A stretch of DNA of 64,000 bases, taken from the NCBI RefSeq assembly GCF_011604685.1, contig NZ_CP050063.1:7047001-7111000 (forward strand), in the 5' to 3' direction. Below the pieces are notes generated by a model, which worked only from the letters and a program-made list of their open reading frames with translations, was not told the DNA's origin and searched no databases. This DNA is from Spirosoma aureum. Its GTDB lineage: Bacteria; Bacteroidota; Bacteroidia; Cytophagales; Spirosomataceae. A program made the position numbers and the translations under genes. The stretch's first letter is position 1. The number at the start of each line of letters is the position of its first letter. This document shows positions 57,813 to 64,000 of the stretch, piece by piece.

Positions 57813-58187
57813 TTACTGACCAATGATCATCCCTTTTAATGACCACAAAATGGCCAATACATCTTTTTTCGATTCATCATCAATTTGATGCTTATCCAGC
57901 ACCATCAAGATGTCATCCACTACATGCATATATTCTCCTGGAGTGATATTCATCCCGTTATGGGTGGTAGGCATATCTCTTCCCGCGTAGGTAACTGGTC
58001 CACCACTGCCGGCACAAAAAAAATCAATCGTATGCCGGCGGATAAGGGCTAATTTTTCCGGCTGCTCTTTGTAAGGTAAGAATCTGGCATTGATGGCGGG
58101 GTTGCTCATATGAGCCTCTACTACCGCATCAACCAGGCTCGTGATCCCTTCGGTGCCACCAAGTCGATCAAAAAGAAGTATAGCCAT
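57813..58187 (-). CDS. Group 1 truncated haemoglobin
   Basis: 124 residues, complete. FDRLGGTEGITSLVDAVVEA is the start of the 2-over-2 globin, and His76 in THNGMNIT is the likely proximal heme ligand; YAGRDM precedes it. Truncated haemoglobins bind O2, NO or CO and protect against nitrosative stress. Promoter box TACTTTTG on the minus strand (58227-58234), about 40 bases before the start. Neighbouring DUF4242 genes suggest a linked role. Confidence 0.9.
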   Translation of the reverse strand: MAILLFDRLGGTEGITSLVDAVVEAHMSNPAINARFLPYKEQPEKLALIRRHTIDFFCAGSGGPVTYAGRDMPTTHNGMNITPGEYMHVVDDILMVLDKHQIDDESKKDVLAILWSLKGMIIGQ

Positions 58188-58557
58188 GAGGATTTAGTTT
58201 AACTAGTAACCAGGTATGTTACAGGGCAAAAGTAGCAACGGGTAACCCGGAAGGCGATAACAATTCATTCAAATACTGGTAATTTTGATTCATAAGTGTT
58301 TAGCAGAAGCTGGTTGACCCTATTCTATGAGCAGACTTCTGTGGCCCTCATCGAGTAGATAAGCGCTAAGGGTTGATTGGCATGGGGAAGCTGATCTGGC
58401 CATATGACACACTGGGCTAACCCAGAAGCGAACTAAGGGCAATCAGATTTATCGACCAACCAGCAGTAAGGAGCATTTTCGAGCTGGAGCAGTTCATCCC
58501 CTATCTAGCTGTTAAAGGGAAAAGGTGTGTTTTACCTTAGTAAATCTGTCAACTGAT
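58188..58557. promoter_or_regulatory. Control region of the haemoglobin gene
   Basis: TACTTTTG at 58227-58234 (minus strand) matches the -7 box; nothing further recognised up to the regulator's stop at 58558. Confidence 0.45.
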
Positions 58558-59676
58558 TTAGCTATTAGCTAGTTTTGAATGCACATAGTCAGAGGGCGAA
58601 TAGCCGTATCTTTTCTGAAAGCATTTAGAAAAGTAAGCGGGGCTGCTAAAGCCGGTAGCAAAGGCAACTTCTGAAATATTGCTTGTTTGTTTATTCAATA
58701 AAGTCAAGGCCTCTTGTAGACGGTATTCCTTGATGAATGCATTCGGTGATGTACCGGTAAGGTCTGTTAGTTTACGATACAATTGCGCTTTGCTGTATCC
58801 CATATGTTTACTAAAATCCTCGACGGTAAAAGTCGAATTTTGCCAGGCGGAGTCGGCATAATCCATTAAATAGGTTAGAAATTTCTCATTTGCCTGCGTG
58901 AGGGCCACGATATTTCCGCCCTCTGGTAAAGTTGTTGAATTTTCGCTAGTGAATAGTTGCTTAACTTCCGACGAAACAATAATTTCTCCGGGGATAACTT
59001 TACACATCCGTTGCGCTAGTTTAATAGCATCCTCAAAAATTAAATTCTTATCGGTTACCGGTACACCAGTACTAATCCCTATTTTCAATGGGACTTTTTT
59101 CAGACCACTTGACCGGCTCACCTCGGTAACCAGGGTTTCTATCGTTAGTGCAGCTTGAAGAGCCCTGGAAACCGATGTAAATGAAATGATGAAGTACGGT
59201 TCCTGTTGTTTAGCCAGTTTCCCCTCATGCAAAGTTAGTAGGTTACTGACCGACTTCTTGAATTGGGCTAAGAACGATTTAATGGGTAAGCTATCAGGCT
59301 GATCTATCAGGGAAAAATAGTCCAGCCGGATAACCATGATGGTCCTAAAAGCTGGATCATTAATAATATTCAGGGTTGAATCTTTTGCTTTTTGTGGATC
59401 TTCAATTCTACCCAGGAATGATTCAACAATGTTTGCTTCGACTTCAATAATACTATGGGGAATCTGCCCATGAGCCTTATTATGCATTTTTTCAATAGTC
59501 GCCTTATCCGGGGCTTCAATTAAACAAAATGCCGTTTTTCGCTGGTTATCGAACCAATAAGTTAAAGCTCTACACCCAAACTGATGCTGAATCTTTAAAT
59601 CTTCCTGATGAAGCTGAGCTACATGCTCGGCTGTTACCAGCTCGGAGACATCGTGGCGGTCCATATAAATTGGCAT
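58558..59676 (-). CDS. DUF4242 / cyclase-homology / AraC three-domain regulator
   Basis: 372 residues from MPIYMDRHDVSELV, the start that begins the DUF4242 domain (an upstream Met adds a Tyr-rich tail). Residues 1-80: DUF4242 with MDRHD, VTAEHVAQLHQEDLKIQ and FCLIEAPDKATIEKMHNKAHG. Residues about 95-265: a fold like class III nucleotide cyclases (FRTIMVIRLDYFS; LKIGISTGVPV), with no clear catalytic residues. Residues about 275-370: AraC HTH (SKAQLYRKLTDLTGTSPNAF; SEVAFATGFSSPAYFSKCFQ). It should sense a ligand and bind DNA. Nearby genes encode DUF4242 and a globin. Confidence 0.82.
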   Translation of the reverse strand: MPIYMDRHDVSELVTAEHVAQLHQEDLKIQHQFGCRALTYWFDNQRKTAFCLIEAPDKATIEKMHNKAHGQIPHSIIEVEANIVESFLGRIEDPQKAKDSTLNIINDPAFRTIMVIRLDYFSLIDQPDSLPIKSFLAQFKKSVSNLLTLHEGKLAKQQEPYFIISFTSVSRALQAALTIETLVTEVSRSSGLKKVPLKIGISTGVPVTDKNLIFEDAIKLAQRMCKVIPGEIIVSSEVKQLFTSENSTTLPEGGNIVALTQANEKFLTYLMDYADSAWQNSTFTVEDFSKHMGYSKAQLYRKLTDLTGTSPNAFIKEYRLQEALTLLNKQTSNISEVAFATGFSSPAYFSKCFQKRYGYSPSDYVHSKLANS

Positions 59677-60200
59677 CCAGGTAAGGAGTTTGCGGTAAAA
59701 GTAGTAAATGCTTCGAATATAGTAAACAATCAACTCATTATCAGTAATTTGAACTAATTTATCTCCCTAATTCTTGAGCAGAATTTCTCAGTTATTAGTT
59801 GGCACAATTTCTGTTTTCCTGCTCGTGCATATCCCCTCCCTGACTATTAGGAATTGATACGGACTTCTTCCGCTCCTGGTTATAAAATTCTCGGAATCGG
59901 TTCATCGATCCAGTGCTTGTAGCAGACGCAACTACAGCTCCAAAAGACGACTTATCGGTTTGAATAAATTGACACAAACATCCATCATCTAGTCGCGACA
60001 AACGACAACAATTGTTAAGAGCCCGATTATTTCCGGTTTTTTATTAGGCTCACTGAAACGGGTGTAATGCCTACTATAATGGGAACCGCTAAAATCGTGA
60101 TTTCCTGCTAAAGTGGGTTCTTTTGACTACAACAACCATAGATTTGGCTACGTCGATTTTTTTGTGACTGCTGAATTTTGCAGAAATAAAAAATCGAAAA
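59677..60200. promoter_or_regulatory. Intergenic region before the NmrA-like gene
   Basis: TAGATTTG at 60139-60146 on the plus strand fits the -7 box for the NmrA-like gene. A minus-strand 68-codon frame (59795-60001) has no family and is doubtful. Otherwise nothing. Confidence 0.45.
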
Positions 60201-61100
60201 ATGAAAATCATAGTGACGGGTTCGACAGGGCACATCAGCAAGCCACTGACCGAAGAATTGGTTCAAAAAGGACATGCTGTAACGGTTATCAGCAGCAAGC
60301 CCGAAAAACAAAAAGAGATCGACGCATTGGGAGCCAAAGCAGCCATCGGCTCACTGGAAGACGTTGATTTTCTTACAACTACTTTTATGAATGCAGATGC
60401 CATCTATACAATGGTACCGCCAGCCAACTATTTCGATCATACCCTCGATTTGACGGCGTATTATCACCGAATCGGCAATAATTATGCAAAAGCTATCGGG
60501 CAGTCGGGCATAAAGCGTGTGGTTAATCTCAGTAGCGTTGGGGCTCATTTAGACAAAGGCAATGGGATTTTAATTGGTGCTCACGATGTAGAGCAAATTT
60601 TAAACAACCAATTACCTGACCTAGCGATTACGCATATGCGGCCCGTTGGCTTCTATTACAATTTGTATGGCTTCGTGCCGATGATCAACCAGCAAGGCAT
60701 TATCATGGCAAATTATGGGGCAGAGGAAGAGCTGGTATGGGTTTCTCCAATCGATATTGCTGCCGCCATTGCTGAAGAATTCGAAACACCACTGGTTGGC
60801 AGAAAGGTACGGTATGTGGTAAGCGATGAACTTACTGGCAACGAAACGGCCCGAATTTTAGGGGCGGCTATCGGGAAGCCTGATTTGACATGGATACTTA
60901 TTCCTGGTGAACAATGGCAGCGTGGTTTAGAAGCGGCCGGAATGAATCCGCGCATCGCTGCCGGTTTGGTTGCCATGTTTGAAAGCCAGCATAGTGGTCT
61001 ATTAACCGAGGATTATTATTGCAATAAACCAGCGGTTATGGGCAATGTAAAGCTGACGGATTTTGCGAAGGAATTTGCTGCCTCGTTTAAGCAGGAATAA
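60201..61100 (+). CDS. NmrA-like NAD(P)-binding protein
   Basis: 299 residues. Rossmann motif GSTGHISKP at residues 7-15, then the LSSVGAH segment and a GAHDVEQILN active-site-like region. It resembles NmrA and quinone oxidoreductase-like SDRs. The downstream AraC gene is 12 bases away in the same direction, so the pair is one unit; the reductase is the likely function, the regulator its partner. Substrate unknown. Confidence 0.85.
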   Translation: MKIIVTGSTGHISKPLTEELVQKGHAVTVISSKPEKQKEIDALGAKAAIGSLEDVDFLTTTFMNADAIYTMVPPANYFDHTLDLTAYYHRIGNNYAKAIGQSGIKRVVNLSSVGAHLDKGNGILIGAHDVEQILNNQLPDLAITHMRPVGFYYNLYGFVPMINQQGIIMANYGAEEELVWVSPIDIAAAIAEEFETPLVGRKVRYVVSDELTGNETARILGAAIGKPDLTWILIPGEQWQRGLEAAGMNPRIAAGLVAMFESQHSGLLTEDYYCNKPAVMGNVKLTDFAKEFAASFKQE

Positions 61101-61112
61101 GTATATTGTAAC

Positions 61113-62033
61113 ATGGCAACCAAACAACTTCACAGGATTAAAACGATAAGCGAATATCATCGGCTCAGGGAATTACCCAAACCCGAACATCCGTTAATCA
61201 GTTTGATCGATTATGGGTCGATCAAACATTCGCCTGAAAACAATCCGGTAAGCTGGGTATTCGATTTTTATTCAATCTCGCTTAAACGGGATTTCAATGC
61301 TAAAATGAAATATGGCCAGCAGGAATATGACTTCGATGAGGGTATTATGTTTTTCATATCACCCGGTCAGGTTTTTAGCATTGAGGTTAATAAAGAGTCC
61401 GCATCAAAACATTCAGGATGGATTTTACTCATCCATCCTGATTTTTTATGGAATACTCCTTTGGCAAAAGCCATAAAGCAATACGAATATTTCGACTATT
61501 CGGCCAACGAAGCCTTACATCTTTCAGAGAAAGAAGAAACAATCATTGTCGATATTATGCAGAATATAGGGCAGGAATATCATTCAACTATTGACAAATT
61601 CAGCCAGAACATCATTATCGCTCAACTGGAATTATTGCTCTCATATTCGGAGCGATTTTATCATCGTCAATTCATAACACGGAAAATTACGAACCACAGC
61701 ATCCTCAATCGCCTGGAAGATATACTTGCGACTTATTTCAATAGTGATTCATTGGCTCAAAAAGGCTTGCCAACCGTTCACTATATTGCTGAACTATTAA
61801 ATGTTTCACCCAATTATTTAAGTGGGCTACTTAAAGTATTAACGGGGCAAAGCACGCAGCAGCACATTCACGACAAACTGATTGAAAAGGCTAAAGAAAA
61901 ACTGTCTACCACCGATTTATCAATTAGCGAAATCGCCTTTGAATTAGGGTTTGAACATTCACAGTCATTCAGCAAACTATTCAAGATAAAAACCAATGTT
62001 TCGCCATTGGAATTCAGACAGTCATTCAATTAA
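61113..62033 (+). CDS. AraC family regulator
   Basis: 306 residues. An N-terminal cupin-like ligand domain (about 1-170; SISLKRDFNAKMKYGQQEYD, MFFISPGQVFSIEV) precedes two HTH motifs: VHYIAELLNVSPNYLSGLLK near 225 and LSISEIAFELGFEHSQSFSK near 270. Controls the adjacent NmrA-like gene and perhaps others. The stop is followed by an unusual large hairpin. Confidence 0.88.
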   Translation: MATKQLHRIKTISEYHRLRELPKPEHPLISLIDYGSIKHSPENNPVSWVFDFYSISLKRDFNAKMKYGQQEYDFDEGIMFFISPGQVFSIEVNKESASKHSGWILLIHPDFLWNTPLAKAIKQYEYFDYSANEALHLSEKEETIIVDIMQNIGQEYHSTIDKFSQNIIIAQLELLLSYSERFYHRQFITRKITNHSILNRLEDILATYFNSDSLAQKGLPTVHYIAELLNVSPNYLSGLLKVLTGQSTQQHIHDKLIEKAKEKLSTTDLSISEIAFELGFEHSQSFSKLFKIKTNVSPLEFRQSFN

Positions 62034-62163
62034 AAAATGGCCATCGCTAAAAGCAGCAACCGATTTCAAGCAAATGTCCTCAACCATTAATCGTCAAATT
62101 AATCGAGGGTGAGTGAGTACCGCACACGAACGGCGAATGGCGCAAACTCTTTTTGAATCTGAT

Positions 62164-62238
62164 ATTTTTAGGCCTTTCGCATAGAGCCGTGCCACGGTTT
62201 TGAACCGTGGCACGGCTCTATGCGAAAGGCCTAAAAAT
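62164..62238. repeat. Giant perfect hairpin between convergent genes
   Basis: Thirty-six-base arms without mismatch (left 62164-62199, right 62203-62238) around a 3-base loop; the centre is GCCACGGTT/AACCGTGGC and both ends are A/T runs (TTTTTA and TAAAAA). It sits between the AraC gene (130 bases away) and the next gene, whose stop it touches. It can serve as a bidirectional terminator and looks like a palindromic repeat element. Confidence 0.75.
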
Positions 62239-63095
62239 TATAAATCGATCTTAATGGGTGCCAGCGAGGGTTTATTAACTTCTCGATTCTGTTCGTTGGC
62301 CATCTGCTGATTCACCAAAGGAGAGGGCTGAATGTTATAGACGAACCGGGTATCCTGTCTGCTTATTTTATAGATAAACGGCTTGTTATCAATCTGGACA
62401 ATGAGTTGATAGGAATCATAAGGGAGGGCGGATAAATCCAGCTTTCGCATGTACTTATTGTGATTGGTAAACTCCTCGTAGACCTCCCGATTATTTTGAT
62501 CAGCCACCAGGATTTTATAGCGCAACCGGTCGGGATTATCCACAATAAGGTACAGTTTACCCGTCGAATTGACATAGGCATGGACTCGATAAGCCGCCAT
62601 TGTCGACGAATAATATTGAGATCTATTCGACCGGGCAGTTACTCGGGGTGGAACTGGTTCTACCGGTGTCGGGGGCATGGGTTCGGTTTTGATTCGGTCG
62701 GCCAGGAGTTGATTCGCCAGCAGCTGCGCTAATAACTGGTCAAACTGTTTTTGATTTTTCCGGCTGAGTTTGACCCACTTTTCAGGTAGGATTTCTTCAT
62801 AAAGGAGCTGTTTATTCGTCCCAAAAAACTGAACCAATGTGCTTCGGGTAGCTGCCTGCGTTTTAAGGCGCCAATAACCTCGGTCGGGATCGGTTCCGGC
62901 AGCGATTTCCGGAGTTGTCTGGTCGACTTGAGCATGTCCGGGCTGGGCTTGCAGCAGCAATATGAAAACAGGAATCCATGCAAAACAGGTCCGGCTGAAA
63001 CCTGAAACAAAACAGGCAGAGTGAACAAGCAATTGGCATGAAGTGGTTCGATGGAGTAGCATAGCAGGGAGTTGTTTAACAAACACACAAGTCAA
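62238..63095 (-). CDS. Secreted protein of unknown function
   Basis: 285 residues. A long N-terminal leader ends in a hydrophobic stretch (CFAWIPVFILLLQ) and a likely signal peptidase site (GHAQ), so it is exported. The mature part has a Pro-rich linker (PMPPTPVEPVPPRV) and a beta-rich C-terminus (LPYDSYQLIVQIDNKPFIYK). No family recognised. It is one of two minus-strand genes near a direct repeat (63139-63231 and 63568-63655), the other at 63251-63445. Confidence 0.6.
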   Translation of the reverse strand: MTCVFVKQLPAMLLHRTTSCQLLVHSACFVSGFSRTCFAWIPVFILLLQAQPGHAQVDQTTPEIAAGTDPDRGYWRLKTQAATRSTLVQFFGTNKQLLYEEILPEKWVKLSRKNQKQFDQLLAQLLANQLLADRIKTEPMPPTPVEPVPPRVTARSNRSQYYSSTMAAYRVHAYVNSTGKLYLIVDNPDRLRYKILVADQNNREVYEEFTNHNKYMRKLDLSALPYDSYQLIVQIDNKPFIYKISRQDTRFVYNIQPSPLVNQQMANEQNREVNKPSLAPIKIDL

Positions 63096-63138
63096 GGTTG
63101 TAGTAGTAGCAAAGCAATTGACTATTTCCGTCAGCGAT

Positions 63139-63231
63139 TTTAGGGGTACGACCCGAAAGCTCCTTCACATGAGAACTTAGGCTTACCCAGCGCAGTTGGC
63201 CGAGAAAATCCGTTGTTGATCGAGCCTTTGT
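63139..63231. repeat. Imperfect direct repeat, copy 1
   Basis: About 90 bases, roughly three quarters identical to copy 2 at 63568-63655. Shared blocks include CGCAGTTGG, CGAGAAAAT and CGTTGTTG. It lies upstream of the 285-residue gene. Confidence 0.5.
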
Positions 63232-63250
63232 TTTGCACGGAATGATCAGA

Positions 63251-63445
63251 CTATTCGATTAGCGCGTTTATTCCGATTGGCTGGTCAATGAAAAATTCCT
63301 TCATCACCATTAGCTGCCCGGAAGGATGGTAATAAGCTCGGTAGTACTTGTCTTTTGATTGAAATAAATTTCCTTCTACCGATCGGACTTGCACAGGACT
63401 ACCATTGACAAAAATCCGGATGGGATATTTTCTGGGTTTCGGCAT
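63251..63445 (-). CDS. Small protein of unknown function
   Basis: 64 residues. A beta-rich middle (RIFVNGSPVQVRSVEGNLFQ; YYRAYYHPSGQLMVM) and a KPRKYP basic start, no leader. Not recognised. It lies between two copies of a direct repeat, which could be a shared control region; the frame is plausible but unproven. Confidence 0.45.
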   Translation of the reverse strand: MPKPRKYPIRIFVNGSPVQVRSVEGNLFQSKDKYYRAYYHPSGQLMVMKEFFIDQPIGINALIE

Positions 63446-63760
63446 AGCTATCTATATTTCTGTTGAGTATTTTTTCATGAACCGTGGCCTGTGCAAGCTC
63501 AGTTGATCATAGTGCGATGAGCCTTGCTGACAACAAATAAATAGATCGGCTCAATAGGTCTTCAGTTTTTTAGACGTACGACCGGCTAGTTCCTTCACAT
63601 AACAGTTTGTGTTCACTCAGCGCAGTTGGTCGAGAAAATTCGTTGTTGGTCGAAGGCTTCCACTGTTGAGGAGCTTACGGACGTTGTTGAGCTAATTAGC
63701 TGGTTTCTAATTAGGAGAGAACGTAAATTTACCCTTTCCCAGTGAAACACATGATGAATA
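63446..63760. promoter_or_regulatory. Intergenic region with repeat copy 2
   Basis: Contains the second copy of the direct repeat (63568-63655). No TAnnTTTG box was found for either flanking gene. A minus-strand 61-codon frame at 63707-63892 overlaps the following gene and has no family. Confidence 0.4.
63568..63655. repeat. Imperfect direct repeat, copy 2
   Basis: See copy 1. This copy precedes the 64-residue gene on its minus-strand side and the membrane protein on its plus-strand side. Confidence 0.5.
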
Positions 63761-64000
63761 ATGGCCCGTTTTAGTATGCTTAAGCCTTACCGGGAAATAG
63801 GGGCGCAAGGGCTTTTCTGGCTTGGTTACTTCCTGTTCGAATGGCTCAATACCGGAGCCTATACGGATAATTTCCAGCAAAGCCTTTGTCACATTACATT
63901 GAATTTACCGCTGCTAATAGTTGCAGGCTACTGGCATCTTCTAATTACGGTCCGTCACTTTCTGTTGTCGAATCGCCTGACTGGTTTTTGGATCAGTTTG
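63761..64000 (+). CDS. Membrane protein, 5' part only (perhaps a sensor kinase)
   Basis: The frame starts at ATG 63761 (a stop lies just upstream at 63755) and stays open to the end of the window, giving 80 residues. Two hydrophobic segments are seen: GLFWLGYFLFEWLN (near residues 17-30) and NLPLLIVAGYWHLLI (near 53-67). The pattern is like the N-terminus of LytS-type histidine kinases in Bacteroidota, but the catalytic part lies outside, so the call is tentative. Confidence 0.5.
   Translation, partial: MARFSMLKPYREIGAQGLFWLGYFLFEWLNTGAYTDNFQQSLCHITLNLPLLIVAGYWHLLITVRHFLLSNRLTGFWISL

Noticed and set aside
59795..60001. Minus-strand 68-codon frame
   Set aside because: No recognisable fold or family, no promoter box and a composition not distinct from chance.

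Overview
The window looks like chromosome from a Bacteroidota bacterium of the Cytophagales, most like Spirosoma and its relatives. The reasons are a SusC/SusD pair, a DUF5606 protein, a PVC-type heme-binding dehydrogenase, LytTR and Rrf2 regulators of Cytophagales type, and several promoters that fit the Bacteroidota pattern (TTG, about 20 bases, then TAnnTTTG). No CRISPR array, prophage, intact insertion sequence or rRNA operon was seen. One tRNA (Asn, GTT) is present.

Region 1 (1-20186) is a carbohydrate locus, almost all on the minus strand. It holds a ribose-type ABC importer (binding lipoprotein, permease, ATPase), a Gfo/Idh/MocA oxidoreductase, a TIM-barrel sugar isomerase, a phosphomannose-isomerase-like cupin protein, a DUF4432 epimerase, a secreted DUF1080 protein, a secreted sugar-dehydrogenase-like protein with a C-terminal cytochrome c, and a SusD/SusC pair. 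A GntR-type regulator with a sugar-binding-like C-terminus is divergent from SusC. The set fits uptake of a glycoside followed by oxidation-based (3-keto type) breakdown; the substrate is unknown.

Region 2 (20387-27726) is mostly housekeeping: a stand-alone LytTR protein, an Rrf2 regulator, transketolase, pyruvate kinase, a DUF5606 protein, the GTPase EngB and a periplasmic thioredoxin.

Region 3 (27768-47760) is a 20-kb, single-direction, tightly coupled Wzx/Wzy-type surface polysaccharide operon. It starts with a Wza-like SLBB export protein and a Wzz-like protein, then a nucleotide-sugar dehydrogenase, glycosyltransferases, flippase, polymerase, UDP-GlcNAc 2-epimerase, two Gfo/Idh-type oxidoreductases (one fused to a zinc dehydrogenase), a heparinase II/III-like protein, and ends with an epimerase and a WecA/MraY-like priming transferase. 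Neighbouring genes overlap or nearly touch, so translation is probably coupled.

Region 4 (47867-53182) holds tgt divergent from a GT2 glycosyltransferase (mirrored promoters), rsmG, a small conserved-looking protein, tRNA-Asn, and a small XRE regulator facing a short unknown ORF across a large palindrome.

Region 5 (53522-64000) is an accessory oxidoreductase and regulator region: an SDR, a zinc alcohol dehydrogenase, an aldo/keto reductase, a decayed molybdopterin oxidase fragment, a small acidic protein, a DUF4242 protein, a truncated haemoglobin, a three-domain DUF4242/cyclase-homology/AraC regulator, an NmrA-like reductase with an AraC regulator, two unknown proteins next to an imperfect direct repeat, and the start of a membrane protein that runs off the window. 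The most unusual items are the three-domain regulator cluster and the XRE palindrome carrying two opposed promoter boxes.
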